DNA of 25,508 bases, taken from Terana coerulea. Lineage: Eukaryota > Basidiomycota > Agaricomycetes > Polyporales > Phanerochaetaceae. Where the stretch lies: NCBI GenBank assembly GCA_024811115.1, contig JAKOGH010000478.1, positions 1 through 25,508 of the forward strand, written 5' to 3'. The notes under the pieces were generated by a model that was given only the letters and a program-made list of their open reading frames with translations, had not been told where the DNA came from and did not search any database. Both the position numbers and the translations under genes were made by a program. Below, piece after piece: positions 10,373 to 21,300 of this stretch. Numbering within the stretch: the first letter of the stretch is position 1; each line of letters starts with the position of its first letter.

Positions 10373-10855
10373 GTGCGTTCCTGTGTCTTCTATAATCGTT
10401 GTTTCTATGCCAACCATTAACTCCTGCCAGCGGTGCGCTAGTACAACGAAGAGCAGGCGATAGATCTCAGCTCATGGAACATCCGTTAGATACCTTCGCT
10501 AGTCCTCAAAGTCCGTCGCCAGCCGCTCCGTCCTCATGAGAGGCACTCACTCAGTTATTTAGGTGTCGCCACTCACAAGAAGACTTCTCGGGTGCGGGAA
10601 CTTGGAACTGTGCATGCTCGACGCTCGTGCATCGATCTTGTGATGAAGGCAAGTGGCTCAGCGAGCAATTAACGGTTGATGCCTTGTTGTCTTAACTTGG
10701 TATCGGTAGCCAGTGGCAAAACTCCTTGTGGTACGTAATCGCCTTTGTATTTCTTGTCATACTTATAATCTGCAGATGGCAGCCGGACATATGTAACCGC
10801 ACAGACCATTTTCCTGTCACCTTACCAGCTCATTGCTGCGCCCCCCGGAAGCTCA
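10373..10855. other. intergenic upstream of MYND copy C
   Basis: No supported gene. It includes the region between the solo LTR and the copy C start; some of it is presumably the copy C promoter, but no TATA box stands out. Confidence 0.4.
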
Positions 10856-12358
10856 ATGAGTGGCACCGCGACGCTTGCCTTGGATGTAGAACCACCTCCT
10901 CCACCAACAGATCCTGCCTTGTGGGGGATTGGCTCATGTCGAATGGAGGACCGCCAGATGCCACGTACTGGGACCGAGACTTCGATAACCTCGAGAAGCT
11001 GCAGCTTGCCAGCAACGAGACGTGGAACAAGCTCTTTGCCAGCAGCTTCCCACAACATGCGGTGCAGCATCTGCTTGGAGAGAAGTTGATCGGGTGTAGT
11101 AAAGCTGAAATTTTGGAAAACGAAGAGAAGCAAGGATTTGCACGGGTTAGTTGAATCGGTTCCGTGACTCTGAGAAATACGCTGAAAATCATCATATGAT
11201 AGAATAACACATTATGGCGCATACAAACCTTCACTTACTGCCTAAAGCACTTCAAGTGTTTGGCACACAATTCTGGGACTGGAGTTGGACCCAGAATTGC
11301 GCCCGAGGTTTTGGAGAGCGTGCGCAGGACGTGGAAGATGCCTTCATCGAACAGACCCTAGAGTTCTGGAAAAATATCTGGGGGCTAAGAAATCAACTAC
11401 CGACACAGATGCCAGTTTTGTAGACAACGGTCATTACCCTCTGGAGCAAACTCTTCACGGGTATCTTGTTGTCTGCGCTGGGCTGATCATTCCCGGGTAT
11501 CAGAAGTGCCGGTTCGTACTTATACAACCCCAGTATCTCTTTGTCGGTTTGCTAACTAGGTCCTAGAATGCCCGAACAAGCAATGTCACCGAAGTCTCAC
11601 GTGGCTCATATCATGCTTATGATTTGGGTCCTAAGCGGTCATTGTCCAATCACGGTTTTTAGCTCTCGCCGCACTGTTGAAGACCCATGAGGCTAGTTAT
11701 CCACACTCACTTGCTGAGCTTTATGGTGAAGTGGCGACTGGTTGTACATCACCTCGAGCAATACTTCTGGCCATCATACGTGATCTCAAAGACGAACATC
11801 TAGCGAGCAATGAGCTGGGGCATTTGCTCACACTTCACTATTTCTTCCGGCCCAGATGGAACAATGATGCCTCTGACTCATATCAGCACATCCTTGGAAC
11901 GACAGATATTCTTGGGAAATCTGGCTGCATTCCGCCGGTGTCTTTGTACCGACACTGAAGCATTTATAGAATGCCCATGGGTCGTTGATCATGAGCTCTT
12001 CTTTCTATCGTGAGCTTCATGCTCATGCTCCTAGTGCACCTCGTGGAGCCTACTCATATCTAATCTAGCCAGGCAATGGCCAACGGCGCTACAATTCCCC
12101 AACGAAGGATACAAACCTGGAACCTCCCAGAAGACGTGCTCTATGAAATCATTGTCATCTTAGCTAGCTGCATCCGAACAATCATACAGTATAACGCTAG
12201 AGAGCTGCGATGGAATAATGCGTACAAGTGCCATCAACCCTAGCTTAGTTTTGCGCCAATGAACCATTTCCTAGACATTGTGGGCATTATTGACCAGTTG
12301 CATACAATGCTACAAGAGCATTCGCTTTATTTACCCCGTGCCGAGAGAGGCCCAAAAA

Positions 12359-12429
12359 GTGAGCGTTATCCTCCCACCAGGTTCCGATGCAAGCGCTAAT
12401 CAAATCGCCCAAAGCGGCAAGTGCCATCA
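12359..12429 (-). repeat. left arm of a 71 bp inverted repeat (antisense copy of a copy C exon)
   Basis: This segment is the reverse complement of 12883-12953 with one mismatch in 71 bases. It lies in the enlarged intron of copy C. Its right end includes CAAGTGCCATCAA (12418-12430), which also occurs directly at 12225-12237. Confidence 0.85.
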
Positions 12430-12743
12430 AAATAGAATCTCCCCGTATTTGAGTGAAGTATCCCGTCGTAGATACACATGATGTACCACCACTAGAGGCC
12501 TTTGGGACTAAAAAGTCTTATCCCTGTGACATAACAACTAAAAAACCATAACCGAAGCAAGCCTGAGCCCACAAGGCTGATTCCGAGCCATCAACTCGCC
12601 ATAAGTTAAGTCAAGTCAACTTGCCCAGTTATTAACATCGCAGAAACATTACAGGCTAGGCATGATATGGGTGGGAAGTTTTAGAATGAATAACAGGAGC
12701 ACCGGCGGGCTCGTATAACAAAAACAACAAAAACACTTTAAAA

Positions 12744-12825
12744 GGCGTTAGCGGGATTCGATCCCGGCGCCTCTTGAACACCTCCCGAGCCCGCTGCAGA
12801 TATTACCGTTAGTCTACAGCATCGT
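12744..12825 (-). repeat. tRNA-like segment, probably a SINE head or tRNA pseudogene
   Basis: On the minus strand TGTAGACTAACGGT resembles a tRNA A box and GGATCGAATCC differs by one base from the B-box consensus; the spacing is about 40 bases. A T-arm can be drawn, but the 5' end does not pair with the 3' TAACGCC, so no intact acceptor stem exists. A-rich DNA follows downstream of the T-arm on the plus strand. Likely a pol III-derived remnant rather than a working tRNA. Confidence 0.45.
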
Positions 12826-12882
12826 AAATAAGTGACTGAATTATGCGTATGTACCCAGTCAATCCCTGTCACCCGAGGGAAG

Positions 12883-12953
12883 TGATGGCACTTGCCGCTT
12901 TGGGCGATTTGATTAGCGCTTGCGTCGGAACCTGGTGGGAGGATAACGCTCAC
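12883..12953 (+). repeat. right arm of the 71 bp inverted repeat (native exon of copy C)
   Basis: This arm is coding. Its translation fits the family at the position of the VSCLSVGLNKLL segment in copy A, with nearly the same spacing to the conserved PY. The arm begins within a few bases of the exon start. Confidence 0.8.
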
Positions 12954-13373
12954 TGCCCAAAAATCGCTCCGTACCATGGCTACGCCCACAGGGCTTGGTT
13001 ATCGGCAGCTGACGTACATATATATCTTCCTAGAAATGAGCCCTTGCGTGCACACATGTCCGGTTGCGCTGCATGGCCCCGCCTACTCGTTTCCTGGCGT
13101 AGGCTGGAGGGCGCCATGGTCGTTTGTCTGCATGAACCTTCGGAACGTGTGTTCGAACCTCTGGAGCGGTGCCACTGGGCGGCGTGTGCATGCAGTGTTT
13201 TCCGCCCGGGCCATCGGCTCAGGGTATGCAAAGGGTGCTTTCTTGTTGCATACTGCGACGGGACGTGCCAAACAGGGTGAGTGCTGATCGGCTGACCGGT
13301 GAGCAGTACGCTTATTAAGAGTTTGTAGTGACTGGGGGAGCACAGATCTCGCTGCCGGCCACGCAGGAAGTGA

Positions 13374-13772
13374 ACGCACTCTATACATGGCTCGTATCGC
13401 GCGCAGCAAAGTTTATATTCTTCCAGATTCATGGTCGGGTCATGTAGGGTTTGTCACGGTTAGGAGGCCAATTCGAGGAACCCGTGCATGTGTGTGCCGA
13501 GGCAGACTGCAGCCGCCCCCGTAAATTCCCACATATATACTACACATTTGTATCCCCAGTATTTCTACGCACATTTTTCTGTCACAACGAACTTTTGTGA
13601 AAATCCAAAATTATCGCGATACCTACGGTAAGACTCAGAGTGAAAGGAAGCAAGATGATGTCACAGTGCTGCTGTAAGTATATGGGCGCTTAGACAGTAT
13701 CGACGCGTACCCCTCGACTCGAAGTCCACTTGTCTCTCCTGACTTTCACCACTCTACGCCTAATTTCTTACG
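13374..13772. other. intergenic, upstream region of thymidylate kinase
   Basis: No gene is seen. A TATA-like ACATATATAC lies near 13530, about 240 bp before the kinase ATG, and a pyrimidine-rich stretch precedes the start. Confidence 0.4.
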
Positions 13773-14631
13773 ATGCCTAAACGCGGAGCATTCGTTGTTG
13801 TCGAAGGCCTTGACAGGTCAGGCAAGAGCACGCAGGCCGCTACGCTGTTGCGCCGCCTACAGGATGCTCAGGTCTCCGCGAAGCTCATCAAGTTCCCCGG
13901 TCAGCACCCTTCACCGTCGCCCTGCTCGAAACACATCCTTATGCGTGCATATGGGTAACATGTTCCGTCAATGTGTGGTACGGCAGAACGAACGACACCC
14001 ATCGGAAAGATGATCGACTCGTATCTGAAGTCAGAAAGCGAAATAGATGACCATGCAATCCATCTGTTATTCTCTGCGAACCGCTGGGAGCTTGCGTGAG
14101 TTCTTTTACAACTGTGCCTTCCCCTCGCCTTTCCGTCTGACCCCGGTTGGCTGGCTGCACAGCTCCGACATAGAGAAGACTTTGGCTGCAGGCGAGACAA
14201 TCATCTGCGACCGCTACGCGTTCTCTGGGCTCGCGTTCTCTGCGTCCAAAGTGCGCCCAGGCTCGAAATCCTATCCACTGCTGGACTACGAATGGTGCCG
14301 CACCCCCGATGTTGGTCTACCGGCTCCAGATATCACCTTATTCCTGGATGTCTCTGCGGAGGTCGCGAAGAAGCGAGGCGGGTATGGTGAGGAGCGGTAC
14401 GAGAAGGAGGACGTACAACTGCGTGTCAGGGACGTGTTCGTGAGGATAGGCGAGCAGGTCGAAGGTGGCGGGGGAAGGTGGGAGGTCATCGATGCTGATG
14501 AGTCGAAAGAGGATGTGCAGGAAGTGATCTGGAATGCGGTTAAGGACTTGGTTAAGGGAGTCGATGCACCAATCGAGAAGCTGTGGAATGATAAACGAGA
14601 GGCGGGAAGCGTTGAGGCATTGTACATGTGA
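13773..14631 (+). CDS. CDC8: thymidylate kinase (dTMP kinase)
   Basis: It phosphorylates dTMP to dTDP with ATP, an essential step of dTTP synthesis. Exons 13773-13899, 13987-14095 and 14163-14631 join to 234 residues without a frame break, a normal length for the eukaryotic enzyme. The P-loop is [10 protein letters not shown] at residues 11-20. [13 protein letters not shown] follows at the first junction and carries the conserved arginine of the dTMP site. The catalytic DRY motif is CDRYAFSG at 94-101. [11 protein letters not shown] precedes the LID region [12 protein letters not shown] (about 148-159). The first donor is GTCAGC, a weaker form, and intron 1 is 87 bp; intron 2 is 67 bp. It converges with UBC6. 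The symbol is that of the yeast orthologue. Confidence 0.93.
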
Positions 14632-14936
14632 AGAAATGGATAAAGTGAGTCCCCAATTCGTATTCCAAGTGCTTGTGAACGATGTTTTACAAATTACACA
14701 GACTAAGAGCCGAACCCCTGTAAGATAGTACTGTACAAACCGCTAAAGACGAGAGGTGTGGATGGGATCAAGGATGAACGAGTGTGCAAAATTGCAAGTA
14801 AGAAACTAGAGGCGTATTCATACGCAAAAGGAATGACGTTGGCTGTGCATCAGCGTTAAGGTTGAGAACTTTGTAAGACGTCGATGACCAAGACCGACCC
14901 AGCCCCAATCCGACGGAATCCAGGGATGTATCTTGT
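14632..14936. other. convergent 3' region between thymidylate kinase and UBC6
   Basis: Both genes end into this 305 bp stretch. A possible 3'-UTR intron of the kinase lies at 14645-14701 (GTGAGT...ACACAG, 57 bp), directly after the stop. Nothing else was recognised. Confidence 0.4.
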
Positions 14937-16102
14937 TCAACTCGAGGAAAGCCGGGAAACCAGAACTGCGAGAGCGAGGACTACGCCCCAACGCCACTTC
15001 TCCCAGACCAGTTGCCGAAGGGATACCGTCCAACCGCCGGTGGATGGCGCAGCTACAGCCGTATCCTTGGTAGACGCCTCACTGCCTGACTGGCTGTCGG
15101 GGGCATTGACGTTGGCCGAAACCGCCTTCGCATAAGAAGTATGTGGAGAAGGTTTGGATGTGGTACGTGCAGGAGTGTTTTCGGCTTCAGGCTTGGACGA
15201 AGATCCGCGTTCTTTCTCAGCCATGTTTGGCACGTCGCGAGGTGTTGGTGAACAATACTAAGATTCTTCAGTGCGGTGCGCGGAGGGGAGAGATGGCTAG
15301 ACTTACATCGGGGAATGCTTCCTTGAACCTCCGCTGTTCCAGATTCCACGCATGGCTTCGGGCCGCATATACTCGCTTCTCGGCGTCACTCGTAGTCACC
15401 GATCCGGTGGTCATCTCGTCGGAGAGCATAAAGGACAATAGACCAGTCAAACTACGACAAAGGATTGATTAATACGAGGACAGATGGTCCATGCATGCGG
15501 TAACTCACATAGTGGCGACACTCCACGCTGGGTTCCACTGTCAGGTAGAGAGCCACTGTTAGCAGTATAGGATGAGAGGGATATGAAGGCACGCACAGTT
15601 CCTGGATGGAAGTCGGACATGGAGAAGCAAATCTTACGGTCAGGTTGAAAGCGTCCGGAGGGGGTCAACATCTGCGAGAAGTTCAGTACTTAATCGACAT
15701 CGTCAAGTTGGTGAGGCAAGAACCAACCTTGATCCCTGGGGGCTTGAAGGGGTATTCAGAAGGGAACAGTAACACACCATGGTACTCTCCTCCAGCGAAG
15801 GGCGAGTCCGGTGGTCCACGCTTCGAGCCAGGTCAGCAAGACAGTCGATAAGGACAGTTTGGAAGACATACAATGATATAATTCCCTTCACCGCGAAATC
15901 AGTATGAGAACAAACACTTGAGAGGGCGAGCTTACAGGTCAAGATGTTCTTCTCGTCTGGTACTGCCCACACGAACGGCGGCGGCTCCCGCTGCATAGCA
16001 ACATATTCTTTGTTAAGCTGTTCCCACAGACATAGTGAGCGCGAATTCATGGCGAGCCTGAGGGGAGAGACGTACACGCTTGTGGGCTGCCTTCGACGCC
16101 AT
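14937..16102 (-). CDS. UBC6: ubiquitin-conjugating enzyme E2, UBC6/UBE2J family, tail-anchored
   Basis: This E2 of the endoplasmic reticulum membrane passes ubiquitin to substrates in ER-associated degradation, with its active domain facing the cytosol. Eight exons: 16076-16102, 15936-16017, 15872-15885, 15728-15820, 15597-15671, 15509-15537, 15307-15451, 14937-15257. They sum to 786 bases, giving 261 residues with no frame break. The UBC fold runs from LNKEYVAMQ (residue 10) through [13 protein letters not shown] and [12 protein letters not shown] to the active site [16 protein letters not shown], with the catalytic Cys at residue 87. [13 protein letters not shown] and the [18 protein letters not shown] hinge follow, then a Ser/Pro/Thr-rich linker and a single C-terminal membrane anchor ([11 protein letters not shown]). 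Exon 3 is a 14-base microexon. Introns are 49-59 bp. The start is fixed by MASKAAHKR, the usual family N-terminus. Confidence 0.95.
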
Positions 16103-16293
16103 TCCTAGGTATGTACAGAGAGCGAGAGAGAAGAGTTGTTGGCGATGGTGGTGGTATAGGTGGAGAAGGGAATCGACAGGGCCGAGATGCATGGCGGGGA
16201 CGGCGCCACGTGCGGCTCGCGTGGCTCGACTACGCCTCAGGCAGGCGCCTTGCGCTCATGCCGATCCTGAACTGAACCTGACAAGTGACGGCC
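16103..16293. promoter_or_regulatory. shared divergent promoter region of UBC6 and CWC27
   Basis: Only 191 bp separate the two start codons, which face away from each other, so both promoters must lie here or overlap the first exons. No TATA box is evident, as is common for housekeeping pairs. Confidence 0.55.
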
Positions 16294-18300
16294 ATGGCTC
16301 TGCCTACACGGGGACGAGTAATCATCGACACGACCGCTGGAGAGATTGATATCGAACTTTGGTCAAAGGTACGTGGCTGGTGTTCTTGTTCAAGCTCATT
16401 CTTCACGCCCTTGCACCAGGAAACCCCGAAGACATGTCGGAACTTCATCCAATTGGCCATGGAAGGTGCGTACCACTTCGTGTCGCTTCATTGATATGCT
16501 AGCAGTATGCTGAAGTAAAACATAGGCTACTACGACGGTGTCATTTTTCACCGGTATGTCAGCGTCACCCAACTACCCCGCACTGGAGTTGACAGGCAGT
16601 CAGAATAGTCTCCAACTTCCTTGTCCAGACCGGAGATAAGACCGGCACTGGTGGAGGCGGCGAGTCAATTTATGGAGGTACGTACATGCGAAACACTACA
16701 TCATTTGCTCAAGACTGACATGTATGCGCCTAGAACCTTTCGAAGATGAGATTCACCCGCGATTGCGGTTCCAGCACCGAGGACTTGTAGCCATGGCCAA
16801 TAACGGGACGAAGAATTCCAACGACTCACAGTTCTTCCTCACCTTGGGTATCTATCATGCTCCATATATTTTACGTTGACGCTGACTCCAGGAAATATTA
16901 CAGACAGAGCCGATGAGTTGCACGGCAAGCATACACTTTTCGGACGGGTGATTGGTGACACAATTTACAGTAAGTCAACACTCAGCGTTTTCTTGAGTTT
17001 GAATGTATACTAAGTGATTTTTAGATGTTGTACGAATTGGCGAGATGGGTGAGACCAATTTGACTTGCATCGCAGTCACGTCGGATGTCTAACTTTGCTA
17101 GAGGTTGACGCGAATGAGCGGCCTATATAGTAGGTTTCGGTCCTCAATATTTCTCTCAGACATTTAATGTATCATGCAGCCCACCGAAGATCAAGACCAT
17201 TCGCATTGTTGACAACCCCTTCCCCGATGTTGTTCCTCGAATAACCGCCGCTGAGAAGCGAGCTCAACAAAAGGCGCGCGAGCAGGCGCAGCGTGAACGA
17301 GAGGAGGAGCAGCGGAGAAGAGGAGCCAAAAAGTAAGTTTTGTCCTCGCACCAATCCTGTCTGAAGCCAATGTCCCTTATAGAGACGTGAAGTTGTTGAG
17401 CTTCGGAGCTGACGAAGGTGGCGAAGAGGAAGAACCAGTTGTTTTCAAAAGAAGCCCATTGTACGGCCGGACCGTATGTTGTCGTCTTTTATCATTCTAT
17501 GAACTCTATTAATAACAAGCTATGCCAACAGTGATCACAGTAGATTCTCCGAGTACATTGAGCTCTATTCCTGGCGTTCCAGCCAAGGAGAAACTTTCTA
17601 AATCAAAAGAACAGACTCCGGTCCCCGTCACCGAGAAGCCCTCGAAGTCATCTAACAAAGCGGATGATGACATCACCAAGATACGAGAGAAACATGCGAA
17701 GGAGAAAGCAGCGGAAAGGTCAGTAATGAATGGCGCCTCCACATCGAGACCCGGCTTACATGCATTCGCAGCAACTCGCGCCAGGCCGAAATTGAGAGGA
17801 TGGAGGCCGACATCCGGAAGCTGTCTCGCAAAGCTAGGGGCGATGACAGCGACGATGAGCCGACAAAGAAGAAGCCCAAGAAGTCGATGCTCGAAGAGGA
17901 AATGTCCAAATATGCCACGTCGCGCAACGTACACAAGAAGACGAAGGAAGGCAAACGCATCAAGGGCGAGGACGACGTCCTTGCAGCCCTCGATAGTTTC
18001 CGTTCGAAGCTGAAGACCGTCGCGCCCGAGCAGGACGAAGACCCTGTCGCAGAGGACAACGAGGACAAGCCGCCTGCGGCAGGCGAGGAGGACCCCGGTA
18101 TGGAGGTCGATGACGATACGGATATCTGGAGCCACGCGCTGTATTTCCCCAAGGACAACTCGGAGGAGGTGATGAAGGCTGAGAGAGACTATGAAGTCAT
18201 CGACCCGCGACAACGAAGTGCACAGGCGAAGGAGGAAGCGAGGGAGAAGAGGCGTGCGTTCCGGCCGAAAGACGGCGGCCGTGGTTCAAGGCGGTACTGA
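16294..18300 (+). CDS. CWC27: spliceosomal cyclophilin CWC27 (one frame break)
   Basis: A cyclophilin-type protein of the activated spliceosome (Bact complex). Twelve exons: 16294-16368, 16420-16465, 16526-16553, 16604-16677, 16734-16847, 16892-16969, 17025-17048, 17102-17129, 17180-17332, 17383-17473, 17532-17718, 17772-18300. The cyclophilin fold spans about residues 1-165: IFHRIVSNFLVQTGD carries the Arg, Phe and Gln of the active site, while ADELHGKHTLFG has Glu where active cyclophilins have Trp. That substitution is typical of CWC27 and suggests weak or no isomerase activity. A basic/acidic coiled tail follows, with LLSFGADEG, the conserved SRQAEIERMEADIRKL and a YFPKDNSEEV region near the end. 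The exons sum to one base short of a whole frame; the break is at the A run 17447-17450, where one more A would give KKKPIVRPDL before the next intron. This is likely an assembly error. The expected protein is about 475 residues. Confidence 0.92.
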
Positions 18301-18321
18301 CGAGTTAATGCAACACTTCAT

Positions 18322-18373
18322 GTGAGTCGTTACTCGTATCGTTTGCGCATACCTACCTGACTTGTGTTTGCAG
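18322..18373 (+). other. possible 3'-UTR intron of CWC27
   Basis: GTGAGT at 18322 and TTTGCAG ending at 18373 enclose 52 bases, the usual intron size here, starting 21 bases after the stop codon. No coding frame needs it. Confidence 0.4.
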
Positions 18374-21300
18374 TTCCTTGTACTACAGCGATGTGACAGC
18401 TTCGCGTGACTTGAATATGAGAAGGTTTCGGTCCGCTTCTATCATGAGCTTTGTGTGCGAACTCAGTCTCCAGTACGCGACGCTGCTGACCAGGGTTAGT
18501 CGGTGATCCGAGCATACTGTGCCCTGTCGCGACAGCCATGGGACCGTCAGTACCTGCGACAATGACGGTGGTGACGTGGTATGCTTCAGTCGCAGGCAAT
18601 TCCTCTCATACCCGTCGGCCGGATGCTCAAAGTAAATCAGGTGAGTACTCAACCTGTCCGGATCGCTTTGTGACGGATGCATTCATAGGGCTTCTTGCCG
18701 TTGCCAGCTACGCTCGGCCCGTCCAACCAGAGCGACCTCAGACAAACAACCAACACTTTGAGTTCGTCATCTGTTGGTGTCCACGAGAACCGCCACTCTT
18801 GTCCTTGTCAAACAAGTTGCTTTCCCAAAGGGTGGCTTCGTGCACAGTGAGCCGCCACGCCATTCTGCCGCTATTCTTCCGCTGAGGAGGTATGGAAGCG
18901 ACTGTATTGTCGCGGTTCATTAAGCGTAGGACCCTTGGATCGCTCCAAGGACGACGGCCGCTGTCGCCCATGTGTCGTGGGTATTTCGCACAATTCGCGG
19001 GAGGGCGCCTTATCAGGCTGTACGCGCGATCGATGGTCACACCCCTTCTGCCGACGGCGGGTGGTTGGTGCGTCTTGGGGGCATCGACGCGCATCGGCAG
19101 CCTTCTCCGCCAGAGGGGCGCCGCGGGCTCGCGCTTCTGGGGCATCGCGCAATGGAAGGGCTGCCTCCAGGCGGGGGCGTGGGCGCAGACGCCCCCTGCG
19201 TGCGAGATCGCGTCTGCGCAGATTACCTTTCCTCTGCACGGCGGTTCTCCCGCAGATGCGCCTGCACGCCGGCGTGCCCGGCGCGGTGGCCCGTCACAGC
19301 GACGCGCTGCCCGATGCAGACGTGGCGGATCCCGCCCTTCTTGCATCGTCCGCAGATTCCGCTCGTCGTTTCGCTCGTCAAGTCGCAGCGTTCTCAGCGT
19401 GCTGCGAAGGACGGCGATTCCTCGCCCTGCAGTCTGGTGGGGAAGCACATCCCTGCGACTGGGAACCTGCGATGCTACCACCCCAGGCGTGACAGTCCTG
19501 CTCGCCTGCGGCATACCACTATCTCGGCCTTGTTCGGGGCTGTCCCACTGGGGCTATCCTACTTGGGAGACTCCTCTGCGCGTTCCGCTCGGCCGTGAGA
19601 GGCAGGCCAGCGGGCGGCATCACTGGGGCGTCCGTGCCCTGAGGCCCTCCTTTTCCCTGGAGAAAGCACACAAGTCAGCGGACGGCGCGTGCGGGCAGCC
19701 TGGCCGCCAGCGGTGTTCGAGTGGGGTGTTCCAGCAGCAGCCCCCAGCCGTCCGTCCGTCTCCCGCTTGCGCTTCGCCCGCTGCAGCGCTGGCACGCGCC
19801 GCCGTTTTCTCATGCCAGGCTGCGCGTGGGTGCCGCGACGGCCGAATGCAGCGGCGCGTGACTGATGTCTTCATATGCGCGGCGGCCCAGTGATGCATGG
19901 CCCCTGCGCTAGCCTGCCGCAGAGTCAGGGGATCCCGTCCGCGATGTTGTGCGCGTCCGCCGCGCTGGGTGGGGGCGTGCCGCGTCATCGATGCGCTGGG
20001 CCTGTGGCACGCCCTCGCGCACGGATATCCGAGCTATCTGTGCCACACATCAGCGAGGTCCTTGAAGATTTGGGCTCTGGTTCGGTCGCGTACCGTTATA
20101 CGGGCAACTGCGTGACAGGCGTGGCGGGCGGGGGTCGACGGGGGTGCGCACGCCGAACTTGTAGACCTTCCTATTCTGCCACCTAGCGTGCTTCGTGCGC
20201 TGGTCCGTCCGGGTGCGTGATCCGGTCGCGATCAGGGTCGCCGGGTCCGCGTTCGCCTTGGGCGTTCCCTCGACAATCTCCTGTGCGTGTCCAACATAGG
20301 CTCTAGATCTCGACTGAACGCTCTCTTGCACGCCTAGCCGCGACAATTTGTAGCAGGCGATTGTTCTGTTCACGGCCTGCGACAGATAGCGCTGCGCTGT
20401 GAGAGCTTCAACGCAGCGAAACGGCAAGGCTCGCAACCACTGACACATCGTGCTGATAGCTGGCTTGGTGCCGCAGGCAGCCCGCGGTCCAGCTCGCTCT
20501 GGGCGGGATTTACATGTTGGTGTGGACGAGCAGCAGGCGCGCTGCGAACGCGAGCGGTGGCGGCTAGGGACGAAGTCCCCGGATTTGACGTGCCCGACAC
20601 GCCAGATCAGCGACGCGGTCCCACGGGTGTCGGTCTGGAGCCTGTCTCGCGCTGTCTCGCAGGGGCCGTCGTGCTGGCTGGGCGTTGCACGCTGGGCTGA
20701 TGGCGTGCTCCTCGCCTTGGTGTTCCCCTGGGGCACTCGCCTTCGCCGCGTCCCTCGCACAGTGGCACTGCGCTCGCCCAAGACAGGCAGGCGTGACCGT
20801 GACATCCGTCGCTCCTGCCCCAGCCAAGCCCCCGTCCCGAAGTGCACGGCACTCACATAAACGCTCTTCTCAGGTTGTTCTCAGGTCGTTGAGAATTTGC
20901 TGGTGACCCAGCGCGCTGGCAGCTGCAGTCGCCGGCGCCCGGTGGGCAGCCATGGCCTGCCCTCGTCGCGCCGTCGCCGCGACGTGGTTACCTCGCGAAT
21001 GCACCGGATAAATGGCCCAGGAGCGGCCTCGCGAGCGCGCACCGCGGCTCCGACGCACGGGAAAGCGGGGCTTGCACGAATGCGTGAGTAGGCTCACTGT
21101 CCGATCTCGGGCGCGCGGAGGTAACGGTTCTCACAGGGCGCCGGTACCATGGTATGCGCGTAATTGGTGGAGGCCTTGGCAGGCAACTCGTTTGCCCTTG
21201 GGCACTGTGCATTTGTATATTTAAGGGAGGCTGAGGAGGCTCTCCGCGGGTGCGGGCACATGTGTGTTTTTCCTGAATTTATTTTCCCGTGCCTGGCTGA

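Larger units (their letters stand above)
10856..13373 (+). pseudogene. MYND-type zinc-finger protein, family copy C (divergent, several frame breaks)
   Basis: The most divergent copy. It starts MSGTATLALDVEPPPPP, then WLMSNGGPPDA, FWKNIWG, SHVAHIMLMIWVLSGH, AIIRDLKDEHLAS, FRPRWNNDASDS, HELFFL, LPEDVLYEIIV and finally PYHGYAHRAW with the finger CHWAACACS...CKGCFLVAYCDGTCQ. The last intron (13277-13328) splits the finger at the same place as in copy A. Single-base breaks lie in a G run (10923-10927), an A run (11390-11392), a T run (11656-11660) and a G run (13334-13338) that puts the last His and Cys out of frame; others near 11320 and 11870 are not in obvious runs. A gap of about 640 bp (12240-12880) replaces the short intron of copies A and B and carries a tRNA-like segment and an inverted copy of the following exon. 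With assembly errors corrected part of it might still be expressed, but the load of breaks favours a pseudogene. Confidence 0.62.

Noticed and set aside
12744..12825. Functional tRNA gene
   Set aside because: The acceptor stem does not pair and no clear anticodon arm can be drawn.
18892..19893. 333-codon open frame on the plus strand
   Set aside because: Overlapped by frames of similar length on the other strand, no domain, composition explained by GC content.
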